Shown one piece after another: positions 9,539-16,442 of a stretch of 37,008 nt of DNA. The notes under the pieces are model-generated. The model ran no database searches and was not told where the DNA came from. It worked only from the letters and a program-made list of their open reading frames with translations. This DNA comes from Anaerolineae bacterium (lineage in GTDB: Bacteria > Chloroflexota > Anaerolineae > Aggregatilineales > Phototrophicaceae): assembly GCA_022843745.1 (NCBI GenBank), contig JALHNB010000064.1, positions 1-37,008 on the forward strand. Reading direction: 5' to 3'. Positions within the stretch are counted from its first letter, which is position 1; every line of letters starts with the position of its first letter. A program made the position numbers and the translations under genes.

Positions 9539-9733
9539 TCACGATTGTTTTCGCGAACGCTGCGCCGCTAAAGAACGCGCCTCCAGGTTGGGTTGGTAGC
9601 CATACTCGCGGATAATCCGCAGCACACGCTCACGGGTCGCCGGACTCACACCTGTCCGTCCGTTTGCAACTCGCGAAGCGGTTGTGCGGGAAACCCCAGC
9701 TAACTTCGCAATCTCCTCTAAAGTGATCACCAT
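9539..9733 (-). CDS. LacI-type helix-turn-helix-only protein (64 aa)
   Basis: The 64 residues form a textbook LacI headpiece: EEIAKLAGVSRTTASRVANG (recognition helix VSRTTASRVAN), then ATRERVLRIIREYGYQPN and the hinge start LEARSLAAQRSR. It then stops (KQS*). Normal LacI proteins continue for ~270 residues with a sugar-binding domain; the next 125 bases encode none. It is either a truncated LacI gene or a deliberately detached DNA-binding module. The gene directly upstream (9920-13507) supplies a LacI-type sugar-binding domain lacking a headpiece, which makes the second option worth considering. A perfect GGAAGCGCTTCC palindrome lies 22 bases upstream of the ATG, a typical LacI-family operator shape. 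Confidence 0.7.
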   Translation of the reverse strand: MVITLEEIAKLAGVSRTTASRVANGRTGVSPATRERVLRIIREYGYQPNLEARSLAAQRSRKQS

Positions 9734-9754
9734 GATTTGCCTTTGGTTACTTTA

Positions 9755-9766
9755 GGAAGCGCTTCC
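9755..9766. promoter_or_regulatory. LacI-family-like operator palindrome GGAAGCGCTTCC
   Basis: Twelve-base perfect palindrome in the 187-base gap between the regulator gene end (9920) and the HTH-only gene start (9733). The central CG step flanked by inverted half sites matches the general LacI/GalR operator pattern. Its position 22 bases before the ATG suits autoregulation and control of the downstream transport/glucanase genes. Binding is inferred. Confidence 0.6.
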
Positions 9767-9919
9767 AAATCTACTTAAAGTCTATCAAGCACGCCTTCAC
9801 CGGACATGGACAAAAGCGGGTTGAATCTGGACAATTCATAGCATGGGCGGAATAAAAGAACGACCTTGTCAAAGAGTGAAAAGAGAAGGGTTATCTAGCC
9901 TTGAGACCCAAAACAACGC

Positions 9920-12900
9920 TCAGGAACGTCGGAATGCTTCAGGGGACATACCGGTTTCGCGGTGGAATAGGCGGCTGAAATACCCGCTATCCGAAAAACC
10001 CACGTTTGACGCAATCTCAGTGATGGTCTGTTGACTTTCCTTAAGTAGGTCTTTCGCTTGGCGGATCCGGTAGCGCTGGAGATACGTAATGGGAGTGGTT
10101 CCCAATTCCTGCCGGAAACAGAAGGTCATATGATCTTCGGATAGACCTATGTGTTGTGCAATATCCCGGCGGGATATCGTTTCAGCAAAATGTTCATGGA
10201 TATAGGCCATTGCAGACCGGATTAGGTATTGCGCCTCTCCGCTAAGTTTACGTTTATGCTCCATGGCAGCTCCGATATGAGTAACTATCTCCTCGATGCT
10301 GAACAGTCCATTTCCCAAGACAGCCGTAACGCCCTGGTTCAGTCGCGTCATGTCAATCTCCGTTAGAACCTTGCCAGTCACCACGATTACAGGGATTTTG
10401 TGCGCACTTTCCATATCGTGTATCACTTCTAGCACTTCAAAACCGTCCATCTCCGGCATCTGCAAATCTAGCAGAATGAGATCTACAATCTCACGATGCA
10501 GGATTTCCAATGCCTCCTTTCCGCTACGGGCCTTCAACACTCGATTGGAGGACGCATGAGCCTGAACAATCCGAACATGCATTTCAAGCGTATTCGGTTC
10601 ATCATCAACCACTAGGATGGTGCGTGTTAGTCGAACAGTATCCGCCACAAACCAGTGTTGATCCAGTGCTCTTGTCAGCTCGGATATTTGGATTGGCTTG
10701 GTGAGATAATCCAGTTCTAACAATGACCCATCGAATTGGGAAGATGAAAAGAAAAATACAGGAATTTCCGACATGGTTCGGTTGCCCTTGATTTCTTTCA
10801 GAGCATCCCAACCGAGAGTAGAGTCAGTGCTCACATCTAATATAATTGCATCTAGAGGCCACTCGTCCAGATGTGAATGCCAATCAAATCCCCGTTTCAT
10901 CAGTACGATTTGCACTTTGAACCCGCGCTGGTGTAAATGCTCACGCAATCGCTCAATGGTGCTCGGATCATTGGTCAACACTACCACGCTTTGTTGCGCG
11001 GATGGCAATCTTTTCTGGAGACGAGCCTGTTCCAACGGTGGCTGTGCAGTCGGAAGAGTAAAGGAAAAGGTTGAGCCGACACCTTCTTCACCGGTAGAGT
11101 GTACGGCCATTGTTCCACCATGCATTTCGACAAGGCGTTTACTAATAGCCAATCCAATACCCAGCCCCCCATAACCTCGCTCGATACTGCGTTCTGACTG
11201 TCGGAACTCATCAAAGATCGCTTGCTGCTCATCGGGTGAAATACCCAGGCCAGTGTCTCGTACCGTGACTGTAACGAAATCGGTGTTGTCCTCAAGTCGA
11301 AGGCTCACACTGCCGCTTGTGGTGAACTTAATTGCATTGTTGATAAGATTGAGCACAACCTGTCGCAGGCGTGTCTGGTCACCCCATACCCACGGACCTG
11401 TTTCGGGCATATTTTCTTCCCAACTCAATCCCTTGTCGGCAGACATCTGGCTACCGCTCTCAGCGATCATGCGTAAAGCTTGCCCAAGATCAACATATTT
11501 GTTGTTCAAGCGGAGCTGCCCGGCGTCGCTGGTGGCAAGATCGATCACATCCCCAATTAACCCGCCCAGATGTTGTGAATAAGCATGAATCCGATCAACA
11601 TCCTCGCGGATTGATTCGGGCAGTGCTGAATCATTCTCATCGCTATCGTGCAGGACCATTCCGCTTAGACCTACGATCAAATTTAAGGGTGTTCGCAACT
11701 CGTGACTAATGGTCGATAGAAAGCGGCTCTTCATCAGATTTGCTTCTTCCGCCAATCGACGGCCTTCGGTCGCCTGACGATACAACCGGGCAGTGTTGAG
11801 TGCACCTCCCAATTGTTGAACAATCGAACCGTACAGATCAAAGTGCTCTGTGTCAAATGCCATAAAGCCAATTTGACCAGATCGGTCAACCATGGGTATC
11901 AAGATTAGGATAAATTGGCGCTCTCTGGTAAATAGGCTGGCAGGCGGAAACTCCTGACTGCGAAAGCGAAATAGTCCTTGATCCAGGTTAATGATATTGC
12001 GTACCGTGCTCCATGCGAACGGATCGTCCCCTTCCGCTTCAAACAACCCAAGCATGGCGGTATGGATATCCATGTCGGGTAAGTGTTTTGCCAGGATTTC
12101 ATAGATTTGCATCTCATCGAGAGCATTGAGCAATCTGGCAGTTAAAAGGCTCAAGCGGCTGGATGTCCATCGCTCATCCACAACATAATGCCGATGCTGC
12201 CGCCGCATATGGGCACTGATCGTCAGCCTCGCATCGTTCAGGATGTCATACACTAGCAAAGCAGATGCCGTACCGGCAGTAGATACTTCTGCGAAATCTT
12301 TTCCTAATAGTGAAATAGCATCCTGCCATATATGGGTATCATCATCTGCGGCGGCTGTATGGTGGAGTATATCTGCGAGGGTTTCTTGGAATTCTGAGCG
12401 GTCGCCATACTGAATACTTGTAGCAAATGTATCCACTAAACGCTGACAAAAAGCCAAACCAGCATCTTCTGTTAGGCTGTGAGCTTGATTCATGATTGTC
12501 GTTGCTATCGTTCTTGCCAACCGTGAAGCCTGCTCTTCTCCATTAATAAGTTGTCCCTCACTGGTTGTTTCGGCCTTGACGGAAACATATTCCCAGGCAC
12601 GACAACCACAAGATTCGCGAATTACTAGATGCGTATCCACCTTGACCAATTCGGGTAGCTGAGTCTTGCCTTCAATGTGTTGCAGCAGCAAATCAACGGC
12701 TCGATAACCGATATTGAACAACGGGACATGAATACTGCTCAATCCCGGTTCTTGCACAGCACCCTCAAGCCGATTATCAAACCCAATGACGGCCACATCA
12801 TGCGGGACTTTGCGCCCGGCCTTCTCGAGTGCGTGCATCGCCCCTAATGCTGATTCATCGTTGCTGGCTAGGACCGCCGTAAATTTGGCCCCGGAGTCCA

Positions 12901-13507
12901 AGACTTGCTGCATGGCAAAATAGCCGCCATCATAAACGTGCCGTCCGTAGGCTATCAGACGAGAATCTTTGTCCAATCCATATATTTCACAACCAGATTG
13001 GTAGGCCCGCAAGCGCTCCCCACTATCTCCGCTCGCATCGTCCAATGTACCAGCAATAAAAACAATCTGCTGGTGCCCGTGCTCAACCAAGTGATGCGTC
13101 GCTTCAAGAATGCCACCAGTGTTATTGGCAACAATCGTTGGGCCGATTTCCCCCGACCCAACAAAAAGGATTGGATGCCCGGCGGCAATCAGACCTTGAA
13201 TGTATGCTGACCGCGCTTGAGAGTGGAGCGGAACTGTGATGATCAAACCATCCGTATTCCAAGGACCAATGGGGACGAAATCGTGATCAGGGGAGAGTGC
13301 GGGCCAGGCCGGACGTATCGGATCAGTTGGGCTGGCGGAAGGCCCAATCCCGCAGCCTAACAGCAAATTGCATCCTAGACTCTGTGCAGCGCGCGTAACT
13401 CCGCGAAAAATGGGTGCAAGGTAGCTGAGGTTAGTCGCCGTCCTGTAAAACTGCCAGCCCGCTAAGATGCCAATGGTTGGTCTTGTGTGTCGATATTTTG
13501 AGTCCAT
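9920..13507 (-). CDS. One-protein phosphorelay: LacI-type sensor, histidine kinase, two receivers, AraC output
   Basis: 1195 residues in one chain with no signal peptide or membrane segment, so it acts in the cytoplasm. Domains in order: LacI/GalR-type sugar-binding domain without headpiece (about 9-300), a linker starting ESCGCR, a GAF-like region (about 400-575), HisKA with STISHELRTPLN (His 602), HATPase with NLINNAIKF, DTGLGIS and GYGGLGIGL (710-820), receiver 1 (838-950), receiver 2 (962-1085) and an AraC DNA-binding domain (1090-1195). Receiver 1 keeps Asp 891 and Lys 937 but only one of the two N-terminal acidic residues. Receiver 2 keeps Asp 968, 969 and 1014, but its usual switch Lys is missing (VLGNGLF). 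It probably senses an imported sugar and drives the glucan locus. ATG at 13507 has AAGGAA upstream. Confidence 0.88.
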   Translation of the reverse strand: MDSKYRHTRPTIGILAGWQFYRTATNLSYLAPIFRGVTRAAQSLGCNLLLGCGIGPSASPTDPIRPAWPALSPDHDFVPIGPWNTDGLIITVPLHSQARSAYIQGLIAAGHPILFVGSGEIGPTIVANNTGGILEATHHLVEHGHQQIVFIAGTLDDASGDSGERLRAYQSGCEIYGLDKDSRLIAYGRHVYDGGYFAMQQVLDSGAKFTAVLASNDESALGAMHALEKAGRKVPHDVAVIGFDNRLEGAVQEPGLSSIHVPLFNIGYRAVDLLLQHIEGKTQLPELVKVDTHLVIRESCGCRAWEYVSVKAETTSEGQLINGEEQASRLARTIATTIMNQAHSLTEDAGLAFCQRLVDTFATSIQYGDRSEFQETLADILHHTAAADDDTHIWQDAISLLGKDFAEVSTAGTASALLVYDILNDARLTISAHMRRQHRHYVVDERWTSSRLSLLTARLLNALDEMQIYEILAKHLPDMDIHTAMLGLFEAEGDDPFAWSTVRNIINLDQGLFRFRSQEFPPASLFTRERQFILILIPMVDRSGQIGFMAFDTEHFDLYGSIVQQLGGALNTARLYRQATEGRRLAEEANLMKSRFLSTISHELRTPLNLIVGLSGMVLHDSDENDSALPESIREDVDRIHAYSQHLGGLIGDVIDLATSDAGQLRLNNKYVDLGQALRMIAESGSQMSADKGLSWEENMPETGPWVWGDQTRLRQVVLNLINNAIKFTTSGSVSLRLEDNTDFVTVTVRDTGLGISPDEQQAIFDEFRQSERSIERGYGGLGIGLAISKRLVEMHGGTMAVHSTGEEGVGSTFSFTLPTAQPPLEQARLQKRLPSAQQSVVVLTNDPSTIERLREHLHQRGFKVQIVLMKRGFDWHSHLDEWPLDAIILDVSTDSTLGWDALKEIKGNRTMSEIPVFFFSSSQFDGSLLELDYLTKPIQISELTRALDQHWFVADTVRLTRTILVVDDEPNTLEMHVRIVQAHASSNRVLKARSGKEALEILHREIVDLILLDLQMPEMDGFEVLEVIHDMESAHKIPVIVVTGKVLTEIDMTRLNQGVTAVLGNGLFSIEEIVTHIGAAMEHKRKLSGEAQYLIRSAMAYIHEHFAETISRRDIAQHIGLSEDHMTFCFRQELGTTPITYLQRYRIRQAKDLLKESQQTITEIASNVGFSDSGYFSRLFHRETGMSPEAFRRS

Positions 13508-13536
13508 ACAATCCGATTCCTTGTGGATTTAGATAA

Positions 13537-13551
13537 TATCTTGGCAAGATA
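13537..13551. promoter_or_regulatory. 15-bp palindrome TATCTTG-G-CAAGATA upstream of the regulator
   Basis: Perfect inverted repeat with a single central base, 30 bases before the regulator ATG on the minus strand. On that strand it runs straight into GATATTAT, a -10-like sequence, so a bound protein would block or position RNA polymerase. It is a candidate autoregulatory site for the AraC or HTH protein; the binding protein is not determined by the sequence. Confidence 0.45.
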
Positions 13552-13940
13552 CGTTTCGCTTTAGAAGCCGGAGGTCGCGACGCGACACGATAAAGCACGC
13601 AATGCCAGTTTTCGAGGCACTGGCCAAGAGTCGCTTTTCTCTATTACTGAGCCTAACATAGAAGTCTAAAGTCGAAGGGATAAGCCTGTGTGTTAAAATC
13701 AACTCAAGATGATCTCCGGTTTGTGTCGGAGGCGGGCGATGGTTTTGCCGACGCTTAACCCATGACCGACTACTCGCACTGCTTTTCGCTGACCTTTTCG
13801 GTCATTTTACCTGAAAGTGTCAGGTTCTCAGATGGATAAGCTTTACGGAACAATCAGTAAGCGTATAATTTGGTTCCTGTGAATACCGCCCTAATCGCTA
13901 GACTTGATCGTTTTAAAGAGCAACTTGGGAGTATATTTCG
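13552..13940. other. Intergenic region between glucan locus and mobile island
   Basis: About 390 bases with no supported gene. It holds an inverted pair GCCAGT/ACTGGC near 13602-13622 and two -10-like elements on the plus strand (TGTTAAAAT at 13691-13699 and TATAAT near 13864). No downstream ORF fits the first, so a small RNA or a decayed gene cannot be excluded. I see no rho-independent terminator. Confidence 0.3.
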
Positions 13941-13949
13941 TGCTAAAAT
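13941..13949 (+). promoter_or_regulatory. Extended -10 promoter element TGCTAAAAT (copy 1)
   Basis: TGnTAAAAT is an extended -10 form. The same block recurs at 13997 and, with one change, at 14691. Each copy lies upstream of the toxin-antitoxin pair or the recombinase. Flanks are also similar: TTTCG before it and ATACGA-like sequence after it. Confidence 0.5.
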
Positions 13950-13996
13950 GGCATACGAAAAGTGCACTTTTCGCCCGACGAAAGGCTCGATTTCGG

Positions 13997-14005
13997 TGCT
14001 AAAAT
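13997..14005 (+). promoter_or_regulatory. Extended -10 promoter element TGCTAAAAT (copy 2)
   Basis: Second copy, 56 bases after the first and 47 bases before the antitoxin ATG, the best placed promoter for the toxin-antitoxin pair. A GAGGTGA ribosome site follows next to the start codon. Confidence 0.55.
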
Positions 14006-14051
14006 AGGATATGAGAATGGACCTTCGGAATCGGTTCTGTGAGGTGACAAA

Positions 14052-14333
14052 ATGGCAGCCCGACGCAAGATAGACTATCCAGATGGCTTGGACAAAATCG
14101 CTGAGGAATTTGGGGTATCAACCCCTGAGTTACTCGATGAAATTGCCAACGGCGACTTAATCATTGTGCGCCCTCCGTCTGAGGAAGAGTTGGCCGCCGA
14201 TGATGCCTTGTGGAATGAACAGTTTGCTGCATCGCAAGATGTACTGGACAAATTAGCCGAGAACGCCCTGGCAAAGTATCATGCTGGATTGACGGAAGAA
14301 TTTGACCCTGACACCGACCCCGATCTGCAATGA
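14052..14333 (+). CDS. Putative antitoxin of a RelE/ParE-type pair
   Basis: A 93-residue acidic protein (AEEFGVSTPELLDEIANGDL near the N-terminus, acidic tail ending DPDTDPDLQ). It does not match a classical RelB, ParD or HigA fold that I recognise. The call rests on position and properties: small, acidic, immediately before a RelE/ParE-like toxin, and its TGA overlaps the toxin ATG (ATGA), the usual antitoxin-first coupled order. GAGGTGA is the ribosome site. The N-terminal helical segment could be the DNA-binding part, as antitoxins generally repress their own promoter. Confidence 0.62.
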   Translation: MAARRKIDYPDGLDKIAEEFGVSTPELLDEIANGDLIIVRPPSEEELAADDALWNEQFAASQDVLDKLAENALAKYHAGLTEEFDPDTDPDLQ

Positions 14334-14602
14334 AGTCTCACCTATCAGCCGAATTTCGCGCGATGCTGCGTGCATTACCAAAGGATGTGAGGCGGCAAGC
14401 TCGCGCCGCTTATCGCCAGTTTAAAAGTGACCCTTACCATCCTAGTTTGCAGTTTAAACCGATAGGCAAGGGGAAAACCCTGTATTCTGTACGGATCGGC
14501 CTGCGCTATCGCGCACTTGGTGTACGGGCCGGTGAAGACGTGATTATATGGGAATGGATAGGCTCACATGCGGATTATGACAAACTGCTCAAGCAAAGGT
14601 GA
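14330..14602 (+). CDS. RelE/ParE-superfamily toxin
   Basis: A 90-residue basic protein. The core LQFKPIGKGKTLYSVRIGLR followed by YRALGV and the ending WIGSHADYDKLLK are characteristic of RelE/ParE-like toxins, which usually cut mRNA on the ribosome or block gyrase. Which activity applies here is not decidable from the sequence. It is translationally coupled to the upstream acidic gene. A short hairpin (GGTGA-AATTC-TCACC, 14598-14612) overlaps the stop codon but lacks a U tract. Such pairs often stabilise integrated elements, consistent with the adjoining recombinase. Confidence 0.82.
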   Translation: MKSHLSAEFRAMLRALPKDVRRQARAAYRQFKSDPYHPSLQFKPIGKGKTLYSVRIGLRYRALGVRAGEDVIIWEWIGSHADYDKLLKQR

Positions 14603-14690
14603 AATTCTCACCTCGACGCCTGCTCTTTTAAATGGCCCTTCTCAGACTATATGATTAGCCCACTCGAACGGGGAAATCAGGGTATTTTCA

Positions 14691-14699
14691 TGCTAAGAT
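14691..14699 (+). promoter_or_regulatory. Extended -10 promoter element TGCTAAGAT (copy 3)
   Basis: Third member of the repeated promoter block, 47 bases before the recombinase ATG, the same distance as copy 2 from the antitoxin. It is preceded by ATTTTCA and followed by GGAGTACGTAA, resembling copies 1 and 2. Confidence 0.5.
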
Positions 14700-14745
14700 G
14701 GAGTACGTAAATAACTACTTTTGATACGCCAACGGAGCGAAAAAC

Positions 14746-15657
14746 ATGTCCGACGAAAATCTTGAAACTGCGCTGGTCCCCGTCGATCCCGATTACATCC
14801 GCTACCGGGACAGCCTGCTCCTGACCGTCGCGAACAGCAGCGCCCGTATCTACACCGACACTTTCAAGAAGTGGGAAGCCTTTGCCGCTGCCAATGGCTT
14901 TCTGCCGCTCAACATCAACCCGACCAACGTGCTGAAATTCATCGAGAGTCAGGATACGACGCTCACGACCCGTAAACGCCAGAAATCGGCCTTCTCGTCC
15001 TTAGCAAGGCATGTGTGGCTGCTGACGGGTGAACCCCAGGACGAACGCGCCTACAAGATCATCCAGGCGACCAAATTGAGCGCAGATCGTGCGGGCGGCC
15101 AGGAACGCACCAAACAGCCGATGTCGCCCAAAGATGCCCAGCGCATGATCGACCTGGAGAAGAACCCGCGCGACATGGCCTTGATCGCCCTGCTGCTCAC
15201 AACAGGCATTCGTCGAGCCGAAGCGACGACGCTGCTCTGGACGGACATCAACTTTGACCGGGGGGTGCTGGCGGTGCGACATGGTAAAGGCGACAAAGCG
15301 CGTGAGATTCCCGTCACCGATGGGACGCTCGACAAGCTGCGGAAGTGGCAGATGGTTCAGCCTGCCGGCTACACGCACGTGTTTACGATGCTCAAGCGCA
15401 ACGGCCAGCCCGGTGCGGATACGCCGCTAAGTGGGACGGATATTTACCGGGCGTGGGTGAAATATGCTGAGGCGCTGGGACTGGACAGCAAGCCACACGA
15501 CGCGCGGCGAACGCTCATCACGGAAGTGATTCGTCGGGTCGATGTGCGCAGCGCCCAGGCCGTCGCCGGACACGCGAGAGCCGAAACGACGTTGGGTTAC
15601 GCGCAGGGTGTGGAAGTCGATGAGCTGCGCAAGAAATTGAAATTGAGCTATGGGTAA
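14746..15657 (+). CDS. Tyrosine recombinase / integrase (XerC/D-like)
   Basis: 303 residues. An N-terminal SAM-like core-binding domain (about 15-105) is followed by the catalytic domain. Catalytic residues are all present: Arg 156 in TTGIRRAEATTL, Lys 184 in RHGKGDKAREIP, His 251 and Arg 254 in PHDARRT, His 276 in AGHARAETT, and the nucleophile Tyr 285 in TLGYAQ. It should cut and rejoin DNA by the phosphotyrosine mechanism. It has its own promoter element and a GGAGCG ribosome site. Base composition is visibly richer in GC than the neighbouring toxin-antitoxin genes, suggesting a different origin. Whether it integrates an element or resolves dimers is not shown; no attachment site was identified. 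Confidence 0.88.
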   Translation: MSDENLETALVPVDPDYIRYRDSLLLTVANSSARIYTDTFKKWEAFAAANGFLPLNINPTNVLKFIESQDTTLTTRKRQKSAFSSLARHVWLLTGEPQDERAYKIIQATKLSADRAGGQERTKQPMSPKDAQRMIDLEKNPRDMALIALLLTTGIRRAEATTLLWTDINFDRGVLAVRHGKGDKAREIPVTDGTLDKLRKWQMVQPAGYTHVFTMLKRNGQPGADTPLSGTDIYRAWVKYAEALGLDSKPHDARRTLITEVIRRVDVRSAQAVAGHARAETTLGYAQGVEVDELRKKLKLSYG

Positions 15658-15733
15658 AAGGATCGAATGGGTTATGCCACTTGGAGGAAATGCTTAGGTC
15701 AGTGAACCAAGGCGAGAACCTGTCCATCAAGTC

Positions 15734-15986
15734 ATGAAGCAACCAGCCGATTTACAACATTCTGGAGAAGCGGGCGGCACAGGTAGGCGTGGCAGAGTTC
15801 TCACCGCATGACTTTCGTCGGACGTTCGCGGGCGACATGCTCGATGAAGGCGTGGACATCGTAACGGTAGCGAAGCTGATGGGCCACGCGAGTGTCGAGA
15901 CGACGGCACGCTATGATCGACGACCAGAAGCGGTGAAGCGGGCGACTGAGTGGCAAACCTGTGCGCTATACTTATATACCGATTGA
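15734..15986 (+). pseudogene. C-terminal remnant of a second tyrosine recombinase
   Basis: The frame reads [20 protein letters not shown] and then [40 protein letters not shown]. This is the H-x-x-R box, second His and nucleophile Tyr of an integrase, but nothing N-terminal to it. A stop codon lies just upstream at about 15733, so the arm-binding and first catalytic Arg regions are gone. After [12 protein letters not shown] the frame runs into unrelated sequence and ends at 15986, overlapping the epimerase remnant in another frame. It is a different lineage from the intact recombinase next to it, so it is not an internal duplication. Confidence 0.75.
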
Positions 15987-16442
15987 CGAAACATTTCCGC
16001 CCGTCCCCGAAGACCCTTATAGTCTCAGCAAACTGGTCAATGAAGAAACCTGCGCAGCCTTTCATCGCGCATATGGCATGACAACGGCAGCCTTTCGTTT
16101 CGCTGGGGTATGGTCAATCGAAATGTATGAGAAGCGACTGGCTGAAGGTTTACAGCCAACGACCCAATGGTCAGATGATCTTTACCAGTGGGTGCATCTT
16201 ACTGACATTGTAGAAGGCATCCGTTTAGCCTTAGAAGAATCCAATTTGCCGGGTTATGGCGCTTATACGCTCAGTGGTGCCGACACCCGCTGTCCAGAAC
16301 CAACGGCAGAAATCATGAATAAGCTGCGGCCTGATCTGGCGCAAAATGTACTCACCCCACTGGAAGGGCACGCCCCCTGTTCTCAATTGACCGCGCCCGC
16401 CAGACATTCAAATATGCGCCGTGTTTCCGCCTGGGTGATTAA
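15961..16442 (+). pseudogene. Truncated, frameshifted NAD-dependent sugar epimerase/dehydratase
   Basis: The segment carries the second half of an extended short-chain dehydrogenase: DPYSLSKLVNEET holds the catalytic Tyr-x3-Lys, followed by FRFAGVWS, DLYQWVHLTDIVEGIRLALE and LPGYGAYTLSG. The Rossmann N-terminus (GxxGxxG) is missing because the recombinase remnant abuts it at about 15955. Near 16373-16377 a run of C has lost one base: restoring it gives LFSIDRARQTFKYAPCFRLG and a stop at 16440-16442, the normal end for the family. The gene is therefore broken twice. It converges on the flavoenzyme gene (stop at 16439) with a 4-base overlap, so it may once have belonged to the catabolic cluster to its right. 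Confidence 0.78.

Noticed and set aside
14598-14612. GGTGA-AATTC-TCACC hairpin as a terminator
   Set aside because: Five-base stem, no following U tract, overlaps the toxin stop codon.
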